Below, piece by piece: positions 45,760 to 53,813 of a stretch of 54,079 nt of DNA. Source of the DNA: Mycobacterium sp. PS03-16 (GTDB taxonomy: Bacteria > Actinomycetota > Actinomycetes > Mycobacteriales > Mycobacteriaceae). The DNA lies in the NCBI RefSeq assembly GCF_004570325.1, contig NZ_SPQO01000030.1, forward strand, positions 1 to 54,079, written 5' to 3'. Each line of letters opens with the position of its first letter. Within the stretch, counting starts at the first letter, position 1. The position numbers and the translations under genes were made by a program. A model generated the notes under the pieces. It ran no database searches and was not told the origin of the DNA. It worked only from the letters and a program-made list of their open reading frames with translations.

Positions 45760-45862
45760 GTCCCCTCCAGGCTATGCGGGCGGGGGCTGTCGGATTGACC
45801 ACGGGCGACCAGGGCCGCTGTGCCATGATGACGGGCGGCAGCGACGCGAAGGGGAGTTCTCG

Positions 45863-48800
45863 GTGGTGGACCTTTCGGCAATCACCAGACCAGTGGGGCG
45901 GCTGGTCGCGACCGCCCAGAACGGTCTCGAGGTCCTGCGGTACGGCGGCCTGGAGACCGGTGCCGTGCCGTCCCCGTTCCAGATCGTGCAGAGCGTCCCG
46001 ATGTACCGGCTGCGGCGGTACTTCCCGCCCGATGCGCGCCCGGGCGCCGCCCCGCCGGGCCCGCCGGTGCTGATGGTGCACCCCATGATGATGTCGGCCG
46101 ACATGTGGGACGTGACCCGCGAGGACGGCGCCGTCGGCATCCTGCACCGCGCGGGCATCGACCCGTGGGTGATCGACTTCGGGTCGCCGGACAAGGTCGA
46201 GGGCGGGATGCAGCGCAACCTCGCCGACCACGTGGTGGCGCTGTCGAACGCGATCGACACCGTCAAAGAGGTCACCGGCCGCGACGTCCACCTCGCCGGC
46301 TACTCGCAGGGTGGAATGTTCTGCTACCAGACCGCCGCCTACCGGCAGTCGCGTGACCTGGCCAGCATCGTCGCGTTCGGCGCGCCGGTCGACACCCTGG
46401 CCGCGCTGCCGATGAACCTGCCCGCGGGCCTGGCCGTCGGCGCCGCCGACTTCATGGCCGATCACGTCTTCAGCCGCATCGACATCCCGGGCTGGCTGGC
46501 GCGCACCGGCTTCCAGATGCTCGACCCGATCAAGACCGCGCAGGCGCGGCTCGAGTTCCTGATGCAGCTGCACGACCGCGAGGCGTTGCTGCCGCGCGAA
46601 CAGCAGCGGCGGTTCCTGGCCTCGGAGGGCTGGATCGCCTGGTCGGGTCCGGCGATCTCGGAACTGCTCAAACAGTTCATCGCCCACAACCGGATGATGA
46701 CCGGCGGCTTCTCCATCCACGGTCAGCTGGTCACGCTGTCCGACATCACCTGCCCGGTGCTCGCGGTGGTCGGTGAGGTCGACGACATCGGTCAGCCGGC
46801 CGCGGTGCGCGGCATCAAACGCGCCGCCCCGCAGGCCGATGTGTACGAATTCCTGCTGCGCGCAGGTCATTTCGGTCTGGTCGTCGGCTCCAAGGCCTCC
46901 GAGCAGACGTGGCCGACAGTGGCGCACTGGGTCAAATGGCTCGACGGCAGCGGCGATATGCCCGAATCCGTCGACCCGATGGCGCTGCAACCGGCCGAGC
47001 ACCTCGAGAGCGGGGTGTCGCTGAGCTCGCGGGTGGCGCACGGCGCCACCGCCGCCACCGAGATGGCCTTCGGCGTCGCCCGCTCGGCCGCAGGCGCGCT
47101 GGTCTCGGCGAACAAGTCCGCACGCACGCTGGCGATCGAGACCGCCCGCACCCTGCCGCGCCTGACGCGGCTCGGCCAGATCAACGACCACACGCGCATC
47201 TCGCTCGGGCGGATCATGTCCGAGCAGTCGCGCGGCGCCCCGGGCGGAGAATTCCTGCTGTTCGACGGCCGGGTGCACACCTACGAGGCCGTCGACCGCC
47301 GCATCAACAACGTGGTCCGCGGGCTCATCGAGGTCGGCGTCCGCCAAGGCGCGCATGTCGGGGTGCTGATGGACACCCGGCCCAGTGCGCTGGTGGCGAT
47401 CGCGGCGCTGTCCCGACTCGGTGCGGTGGCGGTGCTCATGCCGCCCGACGTGGACCTCGCGAGGGCCGCGCGCCTGGGCGCGGTGTCGGAGATCATCGCC
47501 GACCCCGGCCACCTCGACGCCGCGCGCACACTGCCGATGCGCGTGCTGGTGCTCGGCGGCGGTGAGGCCCGGGATCTGCACCTGGACAGATACGACGACG
47601 TGGCGTCTGTGCTGGATATGGAGCAGATCGATCCGGACCGGGTTGCGCTGCCCGGGTGGTACCGGCCCAACCCGGGTCTGGCCCGCGACCTGGCGTTCAT
47701 CGCGTTCAGCTCGGTCGGCGGCGAACTGGTCGCCCGACAGATCACCAACTACCGGTGGGCGTTGTCGGCGTTCGGCACCGCCTCGGCGGCCAACCTCGGC
47801 CGGGGGGACACCGTCTACTGCCTCACGCCGCTGCACCACCAGTCCGGGCTGCTGGTCAGCTTGGGTGGTGCGGTGGTCGGCGGGGCGCGGATCGCGCTGT
47901 CCCGCGAGCTGCATCCCGACCGGTTCGTGCAGGAGATCCGCCAGTACGGCGTCTCGGTGGTGTCCTACACGTGGGCGATGCTGCGCGAGATCATCGACGA
48001 TCCGTCCTTCCGGCTCACCGGCGGCCACCCGGTCCGGTTGTTCATCGGCTCCGGTATGCCGACCGGGCTGTGGAAGCGTGTCGTCGAGGTGTTCGAGCCG
48101 GCCACGGTCGTGGAGTTCTTCGCCACCACCGACGGTCAGGCCGTCCTGGCCAACGTCTCCGGCGCCAAGATCGGCAGTAAGGGCCGCGCACTGCCCGGCG
48201 GCGGACAGGTCGAGTTGGCCGCCTACGACCCCGACGACGATCTCATCCTCGAGGACGACGACGGCTTCGTGCGTCGCGCGGCGACCAACGAGGTCGGCGT
48301 GCTGCTCGCCCGCCCGCGCGGCCCGGTCGACCCCACGGCGCTGGTCAAACGCGGGGTCTTCGCACCCGCCGACACCTGGGTGTCGACCGAGTATCTGTTC
48401 CGCCGCGACGAGGACGGCGACTACTGGCTGGTGGACAACCGCGGCGCGGTGATCCACACCGACCGCGGCCCGGTGTACGCGATGCCGATCAGCGATGCGG
48501 TGGGGCGCATCGGCGCGGTCGACGTGGCGGTCACCTACGGGGTGGAGACGGCCGGCCGGCGGCTGGCCGTCACCGCGTTGGCCCTGCGCCCCGGCGGCAC
48601 CATCCCGACGGCCGACCTGTCCGAGGCGCTGGCGGATCTGCCGGTCGGCCAGCCGCCCGACGTCGTTCACGTGGTTCCCGAGATCGAGTTGAGCGCGAGT
48701 TACCGGCCACTGATCAGTCCGCTGCGGGCCGCCGGCGTGCCGAAACCGTCGCGGCGTAACTCCTGGTACCTCGACACCGATACCAATAGTTACAAGCGGC

Positions 48801-48895
48801 TGACCGTGGCCGTGCGTGCTGAATTGACCGGAGGTCGGGACCTTGATCGCTCGCGGGACGACGGGGCGGCCGCACAGCCCCGTGCCCAACAGTGA
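45863..48895 (+). CDS. Fused alpha/beta hydrolase (lipase/PhaC-like) and acyl-CoA synthetase-like protein (Rv1683 type)
   Basis: 1010 residues. About 1-370 is an alpha/beta hydrolase with the nucleophile elbow GYSQGG (S148) and PhaC-like context (VLMVHPMMMSADMWD, VIDFGSPDK). About 440-1000 is an ANL adenylating domain of the FATP/very-long-chain type. Its P-loop is degenerate (FIAFSSVGGELVARQ, with no PKG lysine), while VVEFFATTDGQ stands for the A5 region and YWLVDNRGAVIHTDRGPVY for A8. M. tuberculosis Rv1683 has the same fusion and is linked to triacylglycerol turnover. The GTG at 45863 follows GGGGAG with six-base spacing; the longer frame to 45758 overlaps the divergent ABC-F start. Confidence 0.92.
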   Translation: MVDLSAITRPVGRLVATAQNGLEVLRYGGLETGAVPSPFQIVQSVPMYRLRRYFPPDARPGAAPPGPPVLMVHPMMMSADMWDVTREDGAVGILHRAGIDPWVIDFGSPDKVEGGMQRNLADHVVALSNAIDTVKEVTGRDVHLAGYSQGGMFCYQTAAYRQSRDLASIVAFGAPVDTLAALPMNLPAGLAVGAADFMADHVFSRIDIPGWLARTGFQMLDPIKTAQARLEFLMQLHDREALLPREQQRRFLASEGWIAWSGPAISELLKQFIAHNRMMTGGFSIHGQLVTLSDITCPVLAVVGEVDDIGQPAAVRGIKRAAPQADVYEFLLRAGHFGLVVGSKASEQTWPTVAHWVKWLDGSGDMPESVDPMALQPAEHLESGVSLSSRVAHGATAATEMAFGVARSAAGALVSANKSARTLAIETARTLPRLTRLGQINDHTRISLGRIMSEQSRGAPGGEFLLFDGRVHTYEAVDRRINNVVRGLIEVGVRQGAHVGVLMDTRPSALVAIAALSRLGAVAVLMPPDVDLARAARLGAVSEIIADPGHLDAARTLPMRVLVLGGGEARDLHLDRYDDVASVLDMEQIDPDRVALPGWYRPNPGLARDLAFIAFSSVGGELVARQITNYRWALSAFGTASAANLGRGDTVYCLTPLHHQSGLLVSLGGAVVGGARIALSRELHPDRFVQEIRQYGVSVVSYTWAMLREIIDDPSFRLTGGHPVRLFIGSGMPTGLWKRVVEVFEPATVVEFFATTDGQAVLANVSGAKIGSKGRALPGGGQVELAAYDPDDDLILEDDDGFVRRAATNEVGVLLARPRGPVDPTALVKRGVFAPADTWVSTEYLFRRDEDGDYWLVDNRGAVIHTDRGPVYAMPISDAVGRIGAVDVAVTYGVETAGRRLAVTALALRPGGTIPTADLSEALADLPVGQPPDVVHVVPEIELSASYRPLISPLRAAGVPKPSRRNSWYLDTDTNSYKRLTVAVRAELTGGRDLDRSRDDGAAAQPRAQQ

Positions 48896-48959
48896 CACCG
48901 TGCCGCCCCGCGGCCACGCTGATAGGCTCCCCGCTGGCGTCACACCGACTGGAGGAAAG

Positions 48960-49406
48960 ATGAACTCGCAGAGCCGTAATTCCCGCCCGGGGTGGCGCCG
49001 CGCGCTGGTCAGCACCGTCGCCAGCGGTGCGCTGGCCGCCGGAATGCTCTTCAGCGCTCCCACCGCAGGGGCCGACATCCTCGACACGGTCGGGGCCAAG
49101 TACATGCAGGGCGCCGGCGGCGGCCAGATCTCGCAGTTGGTCGAGCAGTCGCTGAGCCTGCGGGCGCAGGGCTTCCGGCCGTCGCAGGAGAATCTCGCGG
49201 CGCTGCAGGAGGGGTGGGACTTCCTGCCCAACCAGTCACGGCTGCTGAGCGCGCTGCAGTCGACGGTCGCCTACCAGCGCAAGGTCCAGATGCAGGCGTC
49301 GCTGTCCGGTGGCGGTGGCCCCGCGGTCAAGGCGCCGGCCTGGGTGCCCCCGGGTGACGACAACCCGTTCCTCGGGCCCGAGTACGACATCAATCCCTGG
49401 GACTAG
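48960..49406 (+). CDS. Small exported protein
   Basis: 148 residues. An Arg-rich N terminus (NSRPGWRRA) is followed by a hydrophobic stretch ALVSTVASGALAAGMLFS and a cleavage site TAGA-DI, a Sec signal peptide of ~38 residues (the twin Arg alone is not a full Tat motif). The mature protein is helical at first (AKYMQGAGGGQISQLVEQSLSLRAQGF), contains WDFLPNQSRLLSALQSTVAYQRKVQM and ends in a Gly/Pro-rich tail PGDDNPFLGPEYDINPWD. ATG at 48960 follows GGAGGAAAG. It lies between the Rv1683-type gene and the Trm112-like gene in the same direction. I recognise no characterised family. Confidence 0.85.
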   Translation: MNSQSRNSRPGWRRALVSTVASGALAAGMLFSAPTAGADILDTVGAKYMQGAGGGQISQLVEQSLSLRAQGFRPSQENLAALQEGWDFLPNQSRLLSALQSTVAYQRKVQMQASLSGGGGPAVKAPAWVPPGDDNPFLGPEYDINPWD

Positions 49407-49411
49407 CCTCG

Positions 49412-49618
49412 GTGCTCGACGAGAAACTCCTCGCCATCCTGGTGTGCCCGCAGGACCGCGGACCGTTGCTGAGCATCGGCGACGAGATGCTCTACAACCC
49501 GCGGCTGCGCCGGGGCTACCGCATCGACGACGGCATCCCGGTGCTGCTGGTCGACGAGGCGGTTGCGGTCACCGACGACGCCGAACACCAGCGGCTACTC
49601 GAGCGCGCCGGCGCCTAG
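49412..49618 (+). CDS. Trm112-like protein
   Basis: 68 residues of the Trm112p fold: LLAILVCPQDRGPL, YNPRLRRGYRIDDGIPVLLVDEA. Eukaryotic and archaeal Trm112 is a small activator of several methyltransferases, and actinobacterial versions are thought to do the same. Only one Cys remains of the zinc-knuckle set (C12), so it probably binds no zinc. GTG start at 49412, five bases after the exported-protein stop. The neighbouring tRNA/rRNA-related genes do not include an obvious partner methyltransferase. Its stop overlaps the convergent tetR gene. Confidence 0.88.
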   Translation: MLDEKLLAILVCPQDRGPLLSIGDEMLYNPRLRRGYRIDDGIPVLLVDEAVAVTDDAEHQRLLERAGA

Positions 49619-50229
49619 ACCAGACCCGGCAGGTCGCCGGTCAGGTAGTGCTGCAGGTTCGGGCCGATCGTCTCGGCGATCTGCTCGATCGGCAGCGACG
49701 CGAACGGCTCGAGTTCGAGGATGTAGCGGGCCATCACCACGCCGACCAGTTGCGAGGCGACGTACTGGACCCGGATTCGTCCGGTGCCCGGCGGATCGTC
49801 GACGCGTGCCCCCACCTCGGCGACCACGACCTCCTGCAGAAACGACCGCAGCAGGCTCACCTCCGCGCCGGCCAGCAGGGAGCGCAGCGTGGCGATGAAA
49901 CCCTTGCCCGCCTCGGAATCCCAGATCGGCAGGATCAGCCTGGGCAACGTGTGGCCGATCTGGTCGACCGGCACCTCGCGCAGCGGCCCGATCACGCTCA
50001 TCGGGTCGATCGGGGCGTGAATCGCGGCGGCGAACAATTGCTGCTTGGTGCCGAAGTAGTGGTGCACCAGCGCCGCGTCGACCCCGGCGGCCGCGGCGAT
50101 GGACCTGATCGACGTCTTGTCGATGCCATTGCGGGCGAACAACCCCCGCGCGCTGAGCAGAATCCGCTCGCGAGTGTCGGACGCCCCGGGCGGCCGCCCG
50201 GGGCGTCTGCGCTCAGCGTTGGTGGTCAC
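49615..50229 (-). CDS. TetR-family regulator (Rv1685c type)
   Basis: 204 residues. The N-terminal helix-turn-helix is DTRERILLSARGLFARNGIDKTSIRSIAAAAGVDAALVHHYFGTKQQLF (about 18-66), followed by a helical ligand-binding domain. GTG start at 50229, six bases after the ABC permease stop, as the last gene of the leftward ATPase-permease-tetR operon. This arrangement, and the palindromic operator at the operon start, point to a repressor of its own exporter genes, relieved by the exported compound. The inducer is unknown. Confidence 0.92.
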   Translation of the reverse strand: MTTNAERRRPGRPPGASDTRERILLSARGLFARNGIDKTSIRSIAAAAGVDAALVHHYFGTKQQLFAAAIHAPIDPMSVIGPLREVPVDQIGHTLPRLILPIWDSEAGKGFIATLRSLLAGAEVSLLRSFLQEVVVAEVGARVDDPPGTGRIRVQYVASQLVGVVMARYILELEPFASLPIEQIAETIGPNLQHYLTGDLPGLV

Positions 50230-50235
50230 GGGGTC

Positions 50236-51063
50236 CTACGGTGTCCTTCGTCGTAGCGTGGCCGCGGCCAGGCCGAGGGCGACGACCGCGAAAGCCACCA
50301 CGATAGCGATGTCACGGACGGCGGTCGCCGTCAACTCCGGATGTGCACCGACCTCGCGCAGCGCCTCCAGTGCGTAACTGGCCGGCATCGCGTTGCTGAT
50401 CCACTGCAGCCATTCGGGCAGCACGTCGCGCGGCACGATGATGCCGCACAGCAGCAGCTGCGGTGCGATGACCAGCGGCATGAACTGGACGGCCTGGAAT
50501 TCCGTGCGGGCGAACGCGCTGCACAGCAGCCCGAGGCCGACCCCGAGGACCGCGTTGACGATCGCGATCGCGAACACCAGCAGGGGGCTGCCCGCGGTCT
50601 CGAAGCCCAGTAACCAGAACGACACCAGGCACGCCAGGGTGGCCTGCGCGGCAGCGGCCAGTGAGAATGCGGTGCCATACGCGGCCAGGAGATCCGTCCG
50701 GCGCAGGGGAGTGGTGAGGATCCGCTCGAGCGTGCCGGACACCCGTTCGCGCTGCATGGTGATCGACGTGATGAGGAACATCACGATCAGCGGGAAGACG
50801 CCGAGCATGATCAGGCAGGCGTTGTTGAACGGTCCCGGCGTCCCCGGCGGATGCGGGGCGTCGACGAACATGAAGTACATCAGCGTGATGACCAGGCTGG
50901 GCACCACCAGGATCATCGCGACGCTGCGGTGGTCGGCGGCGAGCTGGCGCAGGATCCGTCCGGTGGTGGCCAGGTAGGCCTGCGGGTGGAGCGGATGACG
51001 GGGGGTCAGGCCGCGGTGCTGTGCCGGATGACGGACAGGAACGCTTCCTCCAGTGACGTGCAT
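50236..51063 (-). CDS. ABC-2 type transporter permease (Rv1686c type)
   Basis: 275 residues with six predicted membrane helices of the ABC-2 exporter type, e.g. VAMILVVPSLVITLMYFMFV, LIMLGVFPLIVMFLITSI, ATLACLVSFWLLGFE, LLVFAIAIVNAVLGVGLGLLC, FMPLVIAPQLLLCGIIVP and AIVVAFAVVALGLAAATL. The coupling segment MQRERVSGTLERILTTPLRRTDLL contacts the ATPase. The ATG at 51063 has a good AAGGA six bases upstream but overlaps the ATPase gene by 58 bases; no later ATG/GTG precedes the first helix, so this long overlap seems real. Drug or lipid export is the family role; the substrate is unknown. Confidence 0.88.
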   Translation of the reverse strand: MHVTGGSVPVRHPAQHRGLTPRHPLHPQAYLATTGRILRQLAADHRSVAMILVVPSLVITLMYFMFVDAPHPPGTPGPFNNACLIMLGVFPLIVMFLITSITMQRERVSGTLERILTTPLRRTDLLAAYGTAFSLAAAAQATLACLVSFWLLGFETAGSPLLVFAIAIVNAVLGVGLGLLCSAFARTEFQAVQFMPLVIAPQLLLCGIIVPRDVLPEWLQWISNAMPASYALEALREVGAHPELTATAVRDIAIVVAFAVVALGLAAATLRRRTP

Positions 51064-51749
51064 GCCGTGTCCTTCCTGAGTCGGTCGGGGGTGGTGTGGG
51101 CCAGGACGCGCCCGTCGCGCATGAGCACGAGGTCGCCGCAGTGGTCGGCCTCGTCCATCACGTGGCTGGACACCAGCAGGGTGGTGCCACCGCGGGCGAG
51201 TTCACCGAACCGCTCCCACAGGTCGACCCGCAGCACGGGGTCCAGGCCGACGGTGGGCTCGTCGAGCACCAGCAGGTCGGGATGCGACACCAGCGCGCAG
51301 GCCAGCGAGACGCGGGTGCGCTGACCGCCGGAGAGGTTGGCGGCCAGCGCGGTGCGGTGGTCGGCGAGTCCGACCGCGTCGACGGCCTCGTCGGCCGCGG
51401 ATGCGCCGCTGCCGTACAGCGCGGCGAAGTATCGGACGTTGTCGATGACTCGCAGGTCGGGATAGATCGTCGCGTCCTGGGTGACGTAACCGACCCGGTG
51501 TCGCAACTCGGCCGATCCGGCGGGCCGGCCGAGGACGATCACCGATCCCCGCTCGACGACCTGGGTGCCGACGATGCAGCGCATCAGCGTGGTCTTCCCG
51601 CATCCGGATGGGCCGAGCAGACCCGTGATGGTGCCGCGGACGATGCGGACCGACACGTCGTCGAGCGCGACATGTCCGCCGCGGACCACCCGCAGGCCGG
51701 CGATGTCGACGGCGGCCGCTTGGAATTCATCGTCTGATGAAGTCATCAT
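51006..51749 (-). CDS. ABC transporter ATPase (Rv1687c type)
   Basis: 247 residues from the ATG at 51749 (or 51746). It energises the adjacent ABC-2 permease. Walker A GPSGCGKTT (~46), Q-loop YVTQDATIYPDL, signature LSGGQRTRVSL, Walker B LLVLDEPTVGLD and the H-loop SSHVMDEAD are all intact; the C-terminal TSLEEAFLSVIRH is usual for drug-export ATPases. The 34-base operator covers the start codon. The longer frame up to 51896 is antisense to mpg and rejected. Confidence 0.92.
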   Translation of the reverse strand: MMTSSDDEFQAAAVDIAGLRVVRGGHVALDDVSVRIVRGTITGLLGPSGCGKTTLMRCIVGTQVVERGSVIVLGRPAGSAELRHRVGYVTQDATIYPDLRVIDNVRYFAALYGSGASAADEAVDAVGLADHRTALAANLSGGQRTRVSLACALVSHPDLLVLDEPTVGLDPVLRVDLWERFGELARGGTTLLVSSHVMDEADHCGDLVLMRDGRVLAHTTPDRLRKDTACTSLEEAFLSVIRHSTAA

Positions 51750-51758
51750 GCGATGAAT
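51725..51758. promoter_or_regulatory. Nested palindrome: probable TetR operator of the ABC operon
   Basis: An outer perfect repeat ATTCATCG/CGATGAAT (51725-51732 and 51751-51758) encloses an inner perfect repeat TGATGA-AG-TCATCA (51735-51748), both with nearly the same centre. The array covers the ATG of the ATPase gene and, on the minus strand, abuts a GATATT -10-like box six bases before that ATG. It is at the 5' end of the operon that ends in tetR. Confidence 0.65.
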
Positions 51759-51807
51759 ATCCTCCCCGCCGGAGACGGTGTCAAGGGTGGTCGGCAGAAT
51801 CCCTCGG

Positions 51808-52419
51808 GTGAGTGCGGAACTGTTACGGGTCGATCCGCTTACGGCGGCCGAACGCCTGCTCGGCGCGGTGCTCGTCGGCCGCGGGGTGAGCGCCACGATC
51901 GTCGAGGTGGAGGCCTACGGTGGGCCGGCGCACGGACCCTGGCCCGATGCGGCCGCCCACTCCTACCGCGGACCCGGCCCGCGCAACTCGGTGATGTTCG
52001 GACCGCCGGGGCGGCTCTACACCTACCGCAGCCACGGCATTCACGTCTGCGCGAACGTCGTCTGCGCCGACGACGAGGTCGCCGCGGCGGTGCTGCTGCG
52101 GGCCGCGGCAGTCGAGTCGGGACACGGCATCGCCCAGTTCCGCCGCGGTGAGTCGGTGCGGCAGGTGGCGCTGGCCCGCGGGCCGGGGAACCTCTGCTCC
52201 GCCCTCGGCATCGGGATGGACGACAACGGCATCGACGTCTTCGCGGCCGACAGCCCGGTGCGCCTGGAACTCGCTGACCAGCGAGCCTACGAATCCGGAC
52301 CGCGGGTCGGGGTGAGTCAGGCCGCCGACCGGCCGTGGCGGATGTGGCTGGCCGGGCGCCCCGAGGTGTCGGCGTACCGGCGGAGTCCACGGGCCCCGGC
52401 ACCGGGCGCCGGCGACTGA
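51808..52419 (+). CDS. mpg: 3-methyladenine DNA glycosylase (Mpg/AAG family)
   Basis: 203 residues. This family excises alkylated purines (3-methyladenine, 7-methylguanine) and hypoxanthine. Motifs of the AAG fold are ATIVEVEAYGGPAHGPWPDAAAHSYRGPGPRN (catalytic Glu in VEVEAY), GRLYTYRSHGIHVCANVVC and ARGPGNLCSALGI. GTG at 51808 is preferred over the GTG at 51778, since the M. tuberculosis protein starts near here; CAGAAT seven bases upstream could be a -10 for a leaderless mRNA. It lies divergent from the ABC operon and 25 bases before tyrS. Confidence 0.92.
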   Translation: MSAELLRVDPLTAAERLLGAVLVGRGVSATIVEVEAYGGPAHGPWPDAAAHSYRGPGPRNSVMFGPPGRLYTYRSHGIHVCANVVCADDEVAAAVLLRAAAVESGHGIAQFRRGESVRQVALARGPGNLCSALGIGMDDNGIDVFAADSPVRLELADQRAYESGPRVGVSQAADRPWRMWLAGRPEVSAYRRSPRAPAPGAGD

Positions 52420-52444
52420 CTCGGGTACGGAATGATCTCCGGTT

Positions 52445-53716
52445 ATGAGCAGCATCCTCGACGAGTTGGACTGGCGCGGGCTGATCGCGCAATCGACCGA
52501 CCGAGATGCCCTGGCGGCCGATCTGGCCGCCGGTCCACTGACCCTGTACTCGGGGTTCGACCCGACCGCGCCGAGCCTGCATGCCGGCCACCTGGTGCCG
52601 TTGCTCACGTTGCGACGGTTCCAGCGGGCCGGTCACCGGCCGATCGTGCTGGCCGGCGGCGCCACCGGGATGATCGGTGATCCTCGCGACACCGGTGAGC
52701 GGACGATGCAGACCGCCGACACGGTCGCGGAGTGGGCCGACCGCATCCGCGGACAACTCGAGCGTTTCGTGGAGTTCGAGGCCTCGCCGACCGGCGCCGT
52801 CATCGAGAACAACCTGAGCTGGACCGGTGCGCTGTCGGCCATCGAGTTCCTGCGCGATGTCGGCAAGCACTTCTCGGTCAACGTCATGCTCGACCGCGAC
52901 ACCGTCCGGCGTCGGCTCGAAGGAGAGGGCATCTCCTACACCGAGTTCAGCTACATGCTCCTGCAGGCCAACGACTACGTGCAGCTGCGGGAGAGACACG
53001 GGTGCGCACTGCAGGTCGGCGGCTCCGACCAGTGGGGCAACATCGTGGCCGGCGTCCGGCTGGTGCGCCAGAAGCTCGGCGACACCGTCCACGCACTGAC
53101 CACCCCGTTGGTCACCGACTCCGAGGGGAAGAAGTTCGGGAAGTCCACGGGCGGCGGCAATCTGTGGCTCGACCCCGAAATGACCAGCCCGTACGCCTGG
53201 TACCAGTACTTCATCAACACCGCGGACGCCGACGTGATCGCCTACCTGCGCTGGTTCACCTTCCTGGACCGGGGCGAGATCGCCGAACTCGAAGAGGCCA
53301 CCGCGCAACGGCCCCACCAGCGGGCCGCGCAGCGCCGGCTGGCGCGAGAGCTGACCACGTTGGTGCACGGCGAGGCGGCGACCGCGGCGGTCGAGCACGC
53401 CAGCCAGGCGCTGTTCGGTCGCGGTGAGCTCGACGCGCTCGACGAGTCGACGTTGGCTGCGGCACTTCACGAGGCCTCGGTGGCGGAACTCACTCCGGGA
53501 GAACCGGACTCGATCACCGACCTGCTGGTCGCCACCGGGCTGTCGGCCAGTAAGGGCGCGGCCCGCCGAACGGTCGCCGAGGGTGGGGTGTCGGTCAACA
53601 ACGTGCGCATCGACAGCGACGACTGGATCCCGCAGCCGGCCGACTTCCTGCACGGGCGGTGGTTGGTGCTGCGGCGGGGGAAGCGGAATATCGCCGGGGT
53701 GCAGCGCGTTGGATGA
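52445..53716 (+). CDS. tyrS: Tyrosyl-tRNA synthetase
   Basis: 423 residues, class I synthetase of the bacterial TyrRS type. The HIGH motif is HAGH in GFDPTAPSLHAGHLVPL (~37-53), the KMSKS loop is KFGKS in EGKKFGKSTGGGN (~230) and the C-terminal S4 RNA-binding domain is SKGAARRTVAEGGVSVNNVRI. It is a homodimer charging tRNA-Tyr. ATG at 52445; AATGAT eight bases upstream may be its -10, and no Shine-Dalgarno or T-box is visible. It is immediately upstream of the rRNA promoter, the rrnB position in rapid growers. Confidence 0.97.
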   Translation: MSSILDELDWRGLIAQSTDRDALAADLAAGPLTLYSGFDPTAPSLHAGHLVPLLTLRRFQRAGHRPIVLAGGATGMIGDPRDTGERTMQTADTVAEWADRIRGQLERFVEFEASPTGAVIENNLSWTGALSAIEFLRDVGKHFSVNVMLDRDTVRRRLEGEGISYTEFSYMLLQANDYVQLRERHGCALQVGGSDQWGNIVAGVRLVRQKLGDTVHALTTPLVTDSEGKKFGKSTGGGNLWLDPEMTSPYAWYQYFINTADADVIAYLRWFTFLDRGEIAELEEATAQRPHQRAAQRRLARELTTLVHGEAATAAVEHASQALFGRGELDALDESTLAAALHEASVAELTPGEPDSITDLLVATGLSASKGAARRTVAEGGVSVNNVRIDSDDWIPQPADFLHGRWLVLRRGKRNIAGVQRVG

Positions 53717-53719
53717 ACT

Positions 53720-53741
53720 GGCACGGTCGTACGACCGTGCC
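53720..53741 (+). terminator. Perfect 22-bp palindrome after tyrS
   Basis: Eleven bases from 53720 are exactly complementary to the next eleven, starting four bases after the tyrS stop. In RNA it would fold into a 9-10 bp stem with a tiny loop, without a T-run. It probably separates tyrS transcription from the rRNA promoter ~40 bases further on; a protein-binding site is the alternative. Confidence 0.55.
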
Positions 53742-53778
53742 GCCCATCTGGCGCCAAAACCGCCTCCTAGCAGGCGAT

Positions 53779-53807
53779 TTGACTCCGAGTTTCCAACCAC
53801 GTAACTT
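53779..53807 (+). promoter_or_regulatory. rRNA operon promoter (rrnB P1-like)
   Basis: TTGACT (53779-53784) and TAACTT (53802-53807) are separated by exactly 17 bases, close to the consensus for strong mycobacterial housekeeping promoters and resembling rrn P1 promoters. Transcription would start near 53814. It is the only such pair seen before the end of the window. Confidence 0.75.
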
Positions 53808-53813
53808 ATCTCC

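Noticed and set aside
45737..49231. A 1164-codon open frame on the minus strand opposite the lipase/synthetase gene
   Set aside because: It mirrors the Rv1683-type coding frame, has the His/Arg/Gly/Pro-heavy composition of antisense frames in GC-rich DNA and shows no domain. The plus-strand frame has clear motifs.
51750..51896. 49-residue extension of the ABC ATPase
   Set aside because: It is antisense to the mpg start and crosses the probable operator and promoter.
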